Assembly (NCBI GenBank): GCA_903840265.1
Contig: CAIMFH010000148.1
Location: forward strand, 1-64,000
Direction of reading: 5' to 3'
Length of the DNA: 64,000 bases
Origin: an uncultured Schlesneria sp.
Lineage (GTDB): Bacteria; Planctomycetota; Planctomycetia; Planctomycetales; Planctomycetaceae
The notes beneath the pieces were generated by a model. The model was given only the letters and a program-made list of their open reading frames with translations, made no database searches and had not been told where the DNA came from. The translations under genes were made by a program, and so were the position numbers. Within the stretch, counting starts at the first letter, position 1, and each line of letters begins with the position of its first letter. Shown one piece after another: positions 35,561 to 43,673 of the stretch.

Positions 35561-36259
35561 ATGCCCCAGCTACTCATCAAGCACATTGACGCCCTAATTA
35601 CGATCGTAATCGGGCTATTTCTGTTGGTCTACTATTGGCGGGAGTATCCACGGTTGCGCAAGACGAAAAACTTCAGCCGCAACTCGCTTCCTTTTGGTCT
35701 CCTTCTCATCCTTACCGGGATCGGACGAATCGTTCTGACTTCTCAACTGGCTGTTGAGCCTCGACCAGCCAGCGCACTTCAGCCAGTGAGCCCACGTCAG
35801 ACGGTCTTTCCGTGGAAGCGGGCCTTGAGCAGTGACCAGCGAGCATTTGCCAAGTTTCCGGCCCCCATCAACAAACAAACAGAAACCTACCTCGACCTTG
35901 GCGGCAAAGCGGAACGACATACCGTCAAATGCATGGTCCCGGAACGGGATATCAGCCTGGCCCTCACCGACAGCCCTATGCCCCCCGGATCTGAGACCGT
36001 CCCCATCGAGGAACAGTTCGATCACATGATCGGGCTCTCCACGAAGAAGGGCTACAAATTAATTACCCGTGTCTCTGAAGAACATGGTGAAACCCCTGGC
36101 TGTCGTATGGTCATGGAAAAGGACAACGGACAAATGCGGATGGTAATGCGAGTCGCCATAACGCCGAAAATGGTCTATGCCGTTTTCGCAGTCTCAACGG
36201 CCCAATTTCACGACGACCCAGTCATCAATCGCTTTATCGACTCATTTGGTCTGAACTGA
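35561..36259 (+). CDS. Hypothetical membrane protein (232 aa)
   Basis: I start at ATG 35561, preceded by GGAA at suitable distance; the frame is open 195 bases further upstream but that part has no protein-like pattern. The N-terminus carries two hydrophobic segments (about 10-27, ITIVIGLFLLVYYW; 45-60, LPFGLLLILTGIGRIV). The rest is a soluble domain (about 75-232) with alternating strands (GYKLITRVSEEHGETPGC, MRMVMRVAITPKMVYAVF, AQFHDDPVINRFIDSF) that resembles small secreted or periplasmic folds seen in planctomycetes. No family named with confidence. Confidence 0.55.
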   Translation: MPQLLIKHIDALITIVIGLFLLVYYWREYPRLRKTKNFSRNSLPFGLLLILTGIGRIVLTSQLAVEPRPASALQPVSPRQTVFPWKRALSSDQRAFAKFPAPINKQTETYLDLGGKAERHTVKCMVPERDISLALTDSPMPPGSETVPIEEQFDHMIGLSTKKGYKLITRVSEEHGETPGCRMVMEKDNGQMRMVMRVAITPKMVYAVFAVSTAQFHDDPVINRFIDSFGLN

Positions 36260-36421
36260 GTCGAGGGTCGTGCACCGGATGTGGCACGGCCGACTCACCT
36301 CACCGCGATAAACAGCCGCCCCACCCTGCCCTTTTGAGCCGGAAGCACTTACTCTACTTCCACTCAATGGCTGCGACGTAGCCGCGAGATCCACTGCCAT
36401 TCGCGAGCTTGTGCTGCAAAC

Positions 36422-37693
36422 ATGAATCCGTCGTCCATTGAAGTCCTTGCCACAGTTCTGCTGGTGCTGGCCGTGCTGCACAGCTTCATGGTGGGCTACT
36501 TCGCTCGCTGGGCTCATCGTTACCCCAGCGGATCCGTTGCCGAGAACGCACTGCACTTTCTGGCCGAGACCGAAGTCGTCTTTGGCCTGTGGGGAGCCGT
36601 GCTGTTTGCGGGAATCGCTTGCCTTCAGCAGTCGATCGCCGAAGCGGTCCACTACATCGAAGGGTTGAACTATAACGAACCGAAATTTGTGCTGGTGATT
36701 ATGGTGGTCGCTGCCACACGACCGGTCGTCAGACTCGCCGAGACCATCCTCACGAAAGTGGCCGCGTTGCTGCCGCTGCCACCGGGGTTAGCGTTCTACG
36801 TCTCCGCACTAAGTCTGGGAACGCTGATCGGCTCGTTGATCACCGAACCAGCCGCCATGACTTTGCTGGCCATCATGCTGAAACGCCGCTACTTCGATCA
36901 AGGAATCAGCCGCAGACTGGCCTACGCCACGCTGGGCCTGCTCTTTGTCAACATTTCGATTGGAGGCACGCTCACACACTTCGCGGCACCGCCAGTCTTG
37001 ATGGTCGCCGACGCCTGGGGCTGGAACACCACTTTCATGTTGACCCACTTTGGCTGGCGAGCCGTCCTCAGTTGCGTGGTCTCCACCGCACTGACCGCCA
37101 TCGCATTTCGACAAGAACTGTCGTCCATAGAACTCGTTGAAAATCCCGCTGGCAACGTGCCCGCCTGGCTCACCGTGCTGCACCTGCTGTTTCTGGCCGC
37201 GATCGTTTATTTCTCGCACTATCCCGATGTCTGCTTCGGCATCTTCATGCTCTTTCTCGGAGTCGTGACAGCGACGCATGAGTACCAGGACGAACTGAAG
37301 TTGCGAGAAGGCTTGCTCGTCGGCTTTTTCCTCGCGGGCCTGGTGACACTCGGCGGCCTGCAGGAATACTGGCTGCGTCCCCTCATCAGCAATCTCAGCG
37401 GGTCGACATTGTACTTCGGAGCCATCGCGTTGACCGCCGCCACCGACAACGCGGCGTTAACCTACCTCGGTTCGCTGGTCAAAGGGATCAGCCCCGACCT
37501 CCAGTACGCCCTGGTGGCGGGTGCTGTCACCGGAGGCGGGTTAACAGTCATCGCCAACGCCCCCAACCCGGCCGGCGTCGGCATTCTTCAAACAGCGAAG
37601 GTCTTCGAGAATCAGGGAATCAGCCCACTAGGCCTGTTCCTCGGAGCCCTCCTGCCCACTCTGATTGCGATCATCTCATTCTGGTTCATCTGA
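36422..37693 (+). CDS. Putative Na+/H+ antiporter
   Basis: A 423-residue integral membrane protein with about 11 hydrophobic segments. It matches the 'putative Na+/H+ antiporter' family (formerly a DUF), with charged or polar residues inside segments such as LHFLAETEVVFGLWGAV, SLITEPAAMTLLAIMLK, GGTLTHFAAPPVL, ALTAATDNAALTYLGS and TVIANAPNPAGVGIL. The two symmetric NAP/TDN-type helix breaks recall ion-transporter superfamily inverted repeats. ATG 36422 starts right after a purine-poor stretch, so the start is less certain. It is single-gene and presumably serves sodium or pH balance. Confidence 0.75.
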   Translation: MNPSSIEVLATVLLVLAVLHSFMVGYFARWAHRYPSGSVAENALHFLAETEVVFGLWGAVLFAGIACLQQSIAEAVHYIEGLNYNEPKFVLVIMVVAATRPVVRLAETILTKVAALLPLPPGLAFYVSALSLGTLIGSLITEPAAMTLLAIMLKRRYFDQGISRRLAYATLGLLFVNISIGGTLTHFAAPPVLMVADAWGWNTTFMLTHFGWRAVLSCVVSTALTAIAFRQELSSIELVENPAGNVPAWLTVLHLLFLAAIVYFSHYPDVCFGIFMLFLGVVTATHEYQDELKLREGLLVGFFLAGLVTLGGLQEYWLRPLISNLSGSTLYFGAIALTAATDNAALTYLGSLVKGISPDLQYALVAGAVTGGGLTVIANAPNPAGVGILQTAKVFENQGISPLGLFLGALLPTLIAIISFWFI

Positions 37694-37773
37694 ATCGACT
37701 CCAGGCTCTACTCTCCACTCCCTCAAATCGACTCTCTCGCCAGAGGCGACGAGTGGCAATCGGAAGACACGAT

Positions 37774-38166
37774 TTACCAAAGCCGAATGACGCCATAAGC
37801 GTCTAATTTGGAATCGGCACTGACAATCGGCATCGATTCAACCATTGCCTGGACCACGAGCAATCGATCAAACGGATCTCTGTGGTTGTCCGGATACGGC
37901 AATCCGATCAGTCGAGCGGTGTGTACCGGCAAGATGGGTAGCACATTGAATCCATACTGAACTTGCGCCAGTTCGATGAACTCTTCGTAGGGCCGATTCA
38001 AAGTCCATTTCCCCAAGTTCACTTTGATCGCAATTTCCCAGTATGAAGCGGGGCTGATGAAAACTTCATTTGTGAAGTTCTGGATCAGCGTCTGAGCCGT
38101 CCCAGTCAGTTTCTGATCGCCGTCGATGTACCAAAACAAAGTATGCGTGTCGAGTAGCAGTCTCAC
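37774..38166 (-). CDS. PIN-domain toxin (VapC-type) of a type II toxin-antitoxin pair
   Basis: PIN-domain ribonucleases cut RNA with Mg2+. The 130-residue product shows the acidic residues expected: DTHTLFW (D6), WEIAIKVN (E44 region), RDPFDRLL (D97, D100) and SADSKLD near the C-terminus. Start is GTG 38166, overlapping the antitoxin stop (GTGA), so translation is coupled to the antitoxin. Size and antitoxin type fit the Phd/PIN subgroup. Confidence 0.88.
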   Translation of the reverse strand: MRLLLDTHTLFWYIDGDQKLTGTAQTLIQNFTNEVFISPASYWEIAIKVNLGKWTLNRPYEEFIELAQVQYGFNVLPILPVHTARLIGLPYPDNHRDPFDRLLVVQAMVESMPIVSADSKLDAYGVIRLW

Positions 38167-38396
38167 GGCATGTATTCCTCGAAGTCCTGCAGGTGTTCGT
38201 CATCCTCCGCAACAATGGAAATCATTCCCTTTCCCAATCCAGGTGCGGGACGAAGTCGAGGTTTCGGCGCTGGTTGACTCACCAGCTTTGCGACTGTCTG
38301 CTGGTTTTCCGTGATAATCAGCTCCTCACCAGGAGTCATCTGATGGATGAGTTCTTTTAAATTCGCCTGCGCTTCTTCGATCGTCACCGTCGTCAT
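38163..38396 (-). CDS. Phd/YefM-type antitoxin
   Basis: A 77-residue DNA-binding antitoxin. It begins MTTVTIEEAQANLKELIHQ, the Phd/YefM N-terminal fold that binds the operator, followed by GEELIITENQQTVAKLV; the acidic C-terminal part (EDDEHLQDFEEYMP) would wrap the toxin. ATG 38396 follows GGGAA at normal distance; an in-frame ATG 81 bases earlier is less likely. The pair is expected to repress its own promoter. Confidence 0.85.
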   Translation of the reverse strand: MTTVTIEEAQANLKELIHQMTPGEELIITENQQTVAKLVSQPAPKPRLRPAPGLGKGMISIVAEDDEHLQDFEEYMP

Positions 38397-38733
38397 GATT
38401 AAATTCCCAAAGCGATGTCTTCCGACTGCCAAGCGAAACGCAAATCCAGCCTCAACCAGATCCGGCGCGATGTTCAAGATTTGGGATCACTCTGTAATGA
38501 TATACCGCTCATACGTCAGAAAGTGAAACACGACGACCACGCGTCTCCTTGCAGTTGTCCAGCCAAATGAACTTGGCACGCCGCCTCACGCAATCGCGTC
38601 GCTCGCTCAAGATGATTCGAAGACCCTCGGCGCGCACCCCGAAGACTCAGTCGATTCCATTCATCCTGACTAGCTGCGATACTTAGAACAACGTTCTCAT
38701 CCTCACCGTTGAATCAGAAAGCAGGGCCGCCTC

Positions 38734-39291
38734 GTGGATGACTTTGAGAATCCCTATCTTCCTCCCAGCAGTGACGACACGACCCCTGCCGCGATCCCTC
38801 CCGACGTGGATGACGATGTCGACCCACGCACGATCGGCAAGGCCAAATACGTCCCCTGGGTCGCGGTTTCGATGATCGTTCACGGCGGGTTGATGCTGAT
38901 CGCCGCCATCGGCTTCATTGTCATGATCGTGTTTTTGGTTCCTCAAATGACTGAGCAAATCGAGAAACAGCAGCAGATGCAACGTCAGGAAAACCCCAAC
39001 GCGCCGCAATTCCCAAAAGAGGGGATGACCGCACTCTTGTACGGCACCTATGGAGCCATGTCGGCCTTCCTGTTCGTCATCGGCATCCTGGGGATCTACG
39101 CGGGCATCCGGAACTATGGCTATCAGAATCGAATCCTGGGCATCATCACCATGATCCTCAACATGGGCTCCATCTTCTTCTGCTGGTGCCTCCCCTTCTC
39201 CATCGGACTGCTCATCTTCGGTCTGATCGTCTACCTCAGCCCCGAAGCAGATCGAGCCTTCCGCTGGCAAACCGATCGCACGAACAGATAG
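38734..39291 (+). CDS. Four-helix membrane protein with NPYxPP N-terminus
   Basis: A 185-residue product with GTG start at 38734. The N-terminus MDDFENPYLPPSSDD is the Asn-Pro-Tyr-x-Pro-Pro motif common in planctomycete membrane proteins. Then there are hydrophobic segments about residues 42-70, 98-122, 132-152 and 155-170 (WVAVSMIVHGGLMLIAAIGF; AMSAFLFVIGILGIYAGI; ILGIITMILNMGSIFFCW; FSIGLLIFGLIVYLS), with a Gln/Met-rich cytoplasmic or periplasmic loop between the first two. Function unknown. A second small membrane gene follows after 19 bases. Confidence 0.65.
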   Translation: MDDFENPYLPPSSDDTTPAAIPPDVDDDVDPRTIGKAKYVPWVAVSMIVHGGLMLIAAIGFIVMIVFLVPQMTEQIEKQQQMQRQENPNAPQFPKEGMTALLYGTYGAMSAFLFVIGILGIYAGIRNYGYQNRILGIITMILNMGSIFFCWCLPFSIGLLIFGLIVYLSPEADRAFRWQTDRTNR

Positions 39292-39310
39292 CGCCAACTC
39301 CACGAGGCTC

Positions 39311-39766
39311 GTGACTTCAAACACCCTCCGTCCGCAAGCCAACCCCATGCGTGAGTTTTTTCGAGGTTGGAGACGGAAGGTCGGGTGCGTGACACTCCTG
39401 ATCGCATGCGTGTTCGCCGCAGGCTGGGTGCGGAGTCTGCGTGCGCGCGAATTCATGTTCATTGAATTCGAATTTCCATTTGGTGGCCGCATCAATGTGT
39501 ATACCAGCCCTAACCAGATGGAGATCCTTCTTCAGCGAAGTACCGGGTGGCTATTCGTTTTCGGCGAAGTCGATCCCATCGTCACACTGGACACACTCGA
39601 TGGTGTCTGGTTTTTCGACGTCCAGCCAATTGAGGAAAGCATCGTCGATGAAGTGCTACAGGTTGCAGCCGGCTACGAAGTACGAATTTACTTCTACGCG
39701 ATCGTCATCCCCCTCACCCTGCTCTCCGCCTGCCTGATTCTCTGGAAACCGCGGAAGCGAGCGTGA
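39311..39766 (+). CDS. Hypothetical membrane protein (planctomycete type)
   Basis: A 151-residue product; GTG 39311 lies just after GAGG, but ATG 39347 (MREFFRGWRRKVGCVTLL) is the start I would expect from similar planctomycete proteins. One N-terminal membrane segment (VGCVTLLIACVFAAGWV) and one near the C-terminus (YAIVIPLTLLSACLILW) flank a domain of about 75 residues with strands. Probably co-transcribed with the NPYxPP protein upstream. Function unknown. Confidence 0.6.
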   Translation: MTSNTLRPQANPMREFFRGWRRKVGCVTLLIACVFAAGWVRSLRAREFMFIEFEFPFGGRINVYTSPNQMEILLQRSTGWLFVFGEVDPIVTLDTLDGVWFFDVQPIEESIVDEVLQVAAGYEVRIYFYAIVIPLTLLSACLILWKPRKRA

Positions 39767-39945
39767 GTCGTGTCTAAATTAGGCTGCTCAGTACCGACAT
39801 CCACCTATCAGTTCAGACCCGGATGCAAGTGTTCTCAGGCCTGTAGGGCCGCTCCTTCGACTATTAGGTCTTCAACCGGATCCTTGATCCTCTTGAGAAC
39901 GCCAAAGGTCGCCTGCTCTTCAGTAAGACATCAGCCCACATAAAA

Positions 39946-40338
39946 TCACTTAGCAGCGCCCTTCTTGGTCGGCTTTGCCTTTGCGATCACGACTTTTGGA
40001 ACGCTCTTCTTTGTCGCGGTCACCTTCGTCTTTTTCTTCGTACTATTCGGCTGAACTGAAGTCGATGACGGAGCGACCGCGCCTCTCGAGATGAATGACG
40101 GATTGCTATCGCAGAGTTCTTGAAAAGGGGGAATGTAAGTATCCGTCACGCTCGAGTTCAACAGGTTCGGCGACACTCCGACGCCAATCCCGTACCCAAC
40201 ACCAATTCCATTTCCGAGATTAGCGCCGTAATAGTCGCCGTATCCAGAGCCGGGCGGAGCATAATAGAAATCCTGAGCGGCGGCTTCGCGAGACGTCACT
40301 CCACAACAGACCAGGGCGACAAATGCAAGTGTTCTCAT
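39946..40338 (-). CDS. Small secreted Gly/Tyr-rich, Lys-tailed protein
   Basis: A 130-residue product from ATG 40338 (AAGGAAG upstream). Signal peptide (MRTLAFVALVCCGVTSREAAAQ), then a Gly/Tyr-rich part (YYAPPGSGYGDYYGANL, GIGVGYGIGVGVS), and a strongly basic tail rich in Lys, Thr and Ala (TKKKTKVTATKKSVPKVVIA). The tail resembles eukaryotic histone-H1-like or cell-wall-binding tails; it could bind nucleic acid or polyanionic surface material. No family recognised. Gap of 110 bases to the thioredoxin-like gene upstream. Confidence 0.6.
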   Translation of the reverse strand: MRTLAFVALVCCGVTSREAAAQDFYYAPPGSGYGDYYGANLGNGIGVGYGIGVGVSPNLLNSSVTDTYIPPFQELCDSNPSFISRGAVAPSSTSVQPNSTKKKTKVTATKKSVPKVVIAKAKPTKKGAAK

Positions 40339-40448
40339 TCTGACTTCCTTTTTACAGACCTGCCGATATCGAACGATGCATCACCGACGTGCGAAAGGCT
40401 TGGAAATCCCCCAATACGATCGAGTTCGTGCAACTCACTTCCGTGGTT

Positions 40449-40994
40449 CTATTTCGACTGCTTTGCCTTCACAGACTTCAGCTTGGCGACGAAGTCGTCT
40501 GGCTTCATGCGGTCGGTGTTGCTCTTTCCGACGTAGCGGAACAGTTCCTGGCCTGAACCACCCAGCACCACAAGCGCCGGATAATGCACGGTCTGGCCAT
40601 GAAACTTGTAACCGTCAGGAATGCCAAACTCTTTTGCCAAACCGGCGTCGGGGTCGCGGTAAATGACAGGGAGGTCCTTAAGGTCGTCCTGGCTGAGCTT
40701 CCCGGCCCAGGCTTTGATCTCATCAGCACTGTCGGGCTTCAGAAACACATGCAACACTTCGGGAGTCTTACTAGCCAGCTTGGCATATTCATTTGTGTGT
40801 TTGATGCAGTATGGACATTCCGTCTTCAGCAGGAAGTGCAGTGCGATCACTTTCCCCTTCTGCTCCGACAGCGTCAATGTTTTGCCATGAGTCGGCGATT
40901 CGATGGTAAAGTCCGTTGGATTCTCTGCGCGGGCCGTGACGGCGATCAGCGAGAGAATCAAGACCAGTCCAGCTCTTCTGTTGTTTGTTGTCAT
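40449..40994 (-). CDS. Secreted thioredoxin-like protein (paralogue of the anti-sigma domain)
   Basis: A 181-residue exported protein, start ATG 40994; no good ribosome site is visible. Signal peptide 1-23 (LVLILSLIAVTARAE). The mature part is an AhpC/TSA-type thioredoxin fold with TECPYC (C60, C63), which would form a disulfide, and an HYPALVVL strand where the cis-Pro belongs. It is about 71% identical, by hand alignment over 145 residues (103 matches), to the C-terminal domain of the anti-sigma-like protein at 42274-43128. The two copies flank the gene 41129-42223, so a duplication with an insertion between is likely. Presumably a periplasmic thiol-disulfide or peroxide-handling protein. 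Confidence 0.78.
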   Translation of the reverse strand: MTTNNRRAGLVLILSLIAVTARAENPTDFTIESPTHGKTLTLSEQKGKVIALHFLLKTECPYCIKHTNEYAKLASKTPEVLHVFLKPDSADEIKAWAGKLSQDDLKDLPVIYRDPDAGLAKEFGIPDGYKFHGQTVHYPALVVLGGSGQELFRYVGKSNTDRMKPDDFVAKLKSVKAKQSK

Positions 40995-41128
40995 CGGGGT
41001 GATTTTGTTTCTAGTCGATAAGGGAATGTTGGAATCCAATTGTCCAAGGTCCAGATCTTGTGTCGCGAATGCTGACTGCCAGGCGTGGGCATCGACTCGC
41101 TGGCGGACATCAAATCGACGAGCGGAGG

Positions 41129-42223
41129 TCACTCTTCCGCCAGCAGACTGTCCACGGCCGCTTCGATGGTTTTGTCGCCTGTCGCACCTTTCCAATTTAA
41201 TTCGCCTGGCCACCACAGCCGGATATAGCCTTGCTTGTCCACAACGTAGACGCATGGCCACATCGTATTGCCCCAGGCTTTCCAATTTTCAGATTGCAGG
41301 TCGACCATGATTGGAAACTTCAAATCACTTTCGCGAGCCGCGGCTTTCACAGCATCTGCATCCCGCTCGCGATTCGTTTCTGGCGTTTGAATGCCGACCA
41401 CGACTACGCCTTTGTCGGTCAATTCCTTGTGCCATCGCCGGTAGATTCCATAGTTGGCGTGACAGTTGTGACACTGAAACGCATAGAAGTGAATCAGCAC
41501 CACTTTGCCTCGTAACTCCCGCATGGTGAGCGGCGAAGAGTTGAGCCAGTGTTCCACGGGGGCAAACTCCGGAGCCATCGCATGGACGCGCTTCAGCCTG
41601 GCGGGGTCGAACGGATCGCCCAGCAAGGACTTCAGCTTCTCCCGTTGTTCCGGTCGTACGATCTTTGTCAGTCCATCTCGTTCGGCTCTGCTCGCCTTTT
41701 CCGCCCTTTCTTGAAGACCCTTGAGCTCCGGGTCACCAAACGCGACGCGTGCCAAGGCCACTTTCGATTCATCGGTCGCGCGGACTAGCACGGCCAGTTT
41801 CTGTTGCTGAGACGACTGCAGGCCGACCCGCTCCGCCATGTCGCTGCGCAACAGCATCCTGTTTCCTTGCGCGTAGTATTCCAGTTGCCGAAGTCGTTGT
41901 CGCTGCTCTTCCGTTGCGGATTTGCCGAACCAATCCCAAACCTGCGATTCCAATTTGACAGTCACCGCACGTTGCGTGTCGGCAGGCAAGTTGCGGGCGG
42001 GAAACCACTGCGCATCCACTTTGCGAAGCAGGGCTTCCAGATCGCCAATCTGCTTGACGGACAGCTTCAACTCTTTGTGAACCTCCGGCGCGTGGACAAG
42101 ACCAAGCAGGTATTGAGGAACCAGATTGCCGTAGGCACCATTCTTTTCCTGAGCGGCAAGGTGTCCCTGGATCGACAGAAGCAAGGCGACGACGCTCACG
42201 AGACAGCAGAATGCCTTCATCAC
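41129..42223 (-). CDS. Spy-like plus thioredoxin chimera, secreted
   Basis: A 364-residue exported protein; ATG 42223 or the next codon (both after GAGG). Signal peptide 1-24. Residues about 45-210 are helical, Spy/CpxP-like (VHKELKLSVKQIGDLEALL, ATEEQRQRL, LQSSQQQKLAVLV, VRPEQREKLKSLLGDPFD). Residues 225-364 are a TlpA/ResA-type thioredoxin domain with CHNC (C251, C254) and TMWPCVYVVD with cis-Pro (P323). An envelope chaperone-like sensor fused to a thiol oxidoreductase. It lies 50 bases downstream of the anti-sigma gene on the same strand and is probably in its regulon or operon. Confidence 0.78.
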   Translation of the reverse strand: MMKAFCCLVSVVALLLSIQGHLAAQEKNGAYGNLVPQYLLGLVHAPEVHKELKLSVKQIGDLEALLRKVDAQWFPARNLPADTQRAVTVKLESQVWDWFGKSATEEQRQRLRQLEYYAQGNRMLLRSDMAERVGLQSSQQQKLAVLVRATDESKVALARVAFGDPELKGLQERAEKASRAERDGLTKIVRPEQREKLKSLLGDPFDPARLKRVHAMAPEFAPVEHWLNSSPLTMRELRGKVVLIHFYAFQCHNCHANYGIYRRWHKELTDKGVVVVGIQTPETNRERDADAVKAAARESDLKFPIMVDLQSENWKAWGNTMWPCVYVVDKQGYIRLWWPGELNWKGATGDKTIEAAVDSLLAEE

Positions 42224-42273
42224 AGGGCCTCACTTTCGATCAACAACCTGCGAGCGTGTGCTCGAAACAACGT

Positions 42274-43128
42274 TCATTTGTGATCCGTCACCATCGCCAG
42301 CCTGGTGATGAAGTCGTCTGGCTTCATGCGGTCGGAATTGCTTTTGCCAACATAGCGGAACACTTCCTGGCCTGAACCATCAAGCAACACGAGTGCCGGG
42401 TAATGGGTGATAGAACCGTGAAATTCATAGCCGCCCGGAATGCCATATTCGTTGGCCAGCCGAGCGTCGGGGTCGCGATAGATAACAGGGGGACTCTTCA
42501 GCCCTTCCTGGCTGATCCGCTTGGCCCAGACTTTGATCTCCTCAGCACTGTCGGGTTTGAGGAAGAGATGCAACACATTGGGTTCGGAAGCCCCCAGCCG
42601 GGCATAGTCGTTCGTCAGCTTGAGGCAAAACGGACATTCGGTCTTCAGCAAAAAGTGCAATACGATCAATTTGCCCTTCTGCTCCGACAGCGCAAATGTT
42701 GTCCCATGAGTCGGCGATTCGACCATGAAATCGCTTGGCGGCAGGCTCCACATGTGAACACCGAACATCGCCATCGCAGACAGACACAACAAGGCAATGG
42801 CTGTCATCGCGGGATGTCGTCGTGCGAGCGAAGCAACTCGCGACGGGTTGGCGCTGCTCGTTGGCAAATGAATGCCGGGCTCAACGTCCGTGTTTACGGC
42901 ACCCTTGCTGACAGGTAAGTCTTCCCCTTGATGGTCCGCGGCTTCATTAACGACCTGAGTCAGGCATTGCAGCCCCAACTCCAGATCCTGATGTAGAAAC
43001 CACAGCTTCCGAGCGTCCACGTCCGCACGCAGCACGGCTTGTAGTTCTCGGTAGTCTGCCTCCGTAAGAGTCTCTTGTGTCCAAGCCACAAACAGATCCA
43101 GCAGGCGACCCTCCTGGTCGGGCGTCAT
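42274..43128 (-). CDS. Anti-sigma-like membrane protein fused to a thioredoxin-like domain
   Basis: A 284-residue protein, start ATG 43128 with GAGGGGG upstream; its ATG overlaps the sigma factor stop (ATGA), so the two are translationally coupled. Residues 1-60 (LLDLFVAWTQETLTEADY, LRADVDARKLWFLHQDLEL) are the short helical domain that begins planctomycete FecR-type anti-sigma proteins. A linker, one membrane segment (about 107-127, MTAIALLCLSAMAMFGVH) and then a thioredoxin-like domain with TECPFC (C165, C168) follow. The usual C-terminal FecR or LamG domain is replaced by an AhpC/TSA-type fold. I infer that the outer domain senses thiol redox state or peroxide and releases the sigma factor; this is not proven. 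Confidence 0.75.
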   Translation of the reverse strand: MTPDQEGRLLDLFVAWTQETLTEADYRELQAVLRADVDARKLWFLHQDLELGLQCLTQVVNEAADHQGEDLPVSKGAVNTDVEPGIHLPTSSANPSRVASLARRHPAMTAIALLCLSAMAMFGVHMWSLPPSDFMVESPTHGTTFALSEQKGKLIVLHFLLKTECPFCLKLTNDYARLGASEPNVLHLFLKPDSAEEIKVWAKRISQEGLKSPPVIYRDPDARLANEYGIPGGYEFHGSITHYPALVLLDGSGQEVFRYVGKSNSDRMKPDDFITRLAMVTDHK

Positions 43129-43673
43129 AGGGCCCCCTCTTGTAGACGACGTTGTACGCACTCGGTCAAACGTCGCCGAAGTAGAGTCAATTTGTTGTAC
43201 AGCGTCCGCGGCGCTCGCTGCAGTTTTGCGGCCAATTCGGTGATCCCACCGTGTTCCGCATAGGCCGTCCGTAAAAACTCGCGTTCGGCGAGCCCCACTT
43301 CATTCAAACATTGCTCCAGTGCTGCGATCCGTCGCCCCTGGAGATCGAGATCGACGAGCCGTTCCGAAGCCAAAGTCGCAAGCAAGTCGTCATCGAACTT
43401 CAACTGAGATCGCGCCGTTAGCCGCTGAAAGTTCTTCGCCTCGAAAAAACAAATCGTGCTGGCCCACGCCACGAAATTGCTCCCCGATTCATAGGTCTCG
43501 AATTTTCGCCACATCAGCAGACTGGAACTCTGCAAAACATCCTGCGCATCATGCCAACGACCCAGCAACGACATCAGATACCCAAACAACTTGCCATGCG
43601 CAGCCGTCAACAAGGTGACGAATTCCTCGTGCCGATCATTCGTGTTCGTTGTGACGGGTGGGTCAGTCACCAA
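43125..43673 (-). CDS. ECF sigma factor (planctomycete type)
   Basis: A 182-residue extracytoplasmic-function sigma-70 protein. Start is TTG 43673 or GTG 43670; neither has a strong ribosome site. Region 2 is visible in HGKLFGYLMSLLGRWHDAQDVLQ and KFETYESGSNFVAWASTICF (DNA melting and -10 contacts), and region 4 in LAEREFLRTAYAEHGGITELA with LQRAPRTLYNKLTLLRRRL as helix-turn-helix. Layout matches the planctomycete/Rhodopirellula 'Sig-70, FecR-like anti-sigma' group. It is first in a co-directional string of four genes (sigma, anti-sigma/thioredoxin, Spy-thioredoxin, thioredoxin), consistent with autoregulation. Confidence 0.86.
   Translation of the reverse strand: MVTDPPVTTNTNDRHEEFVTLLTAAHGKLFGYLMSLLGRWHDAQDVLQSSSLLMWRKFETYESGSNFVAWASTICFFEAKNFQRLTARSQLKFDDDLLATLASERLVDLDLQGRRIAALEQCLNEVGLAEREFLRTAYAEHGGITELAAKLQRAPRTLYNKLTLLRRRLTECVQRRLQEGAL

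Noticed and set aside
38163-38477. Longer start for the antitoxin (base 38477)
   Set aside because: The extra 27 residues are not part of the Phd/YefM fold, and the ATG at 38396 has a ribosome site.
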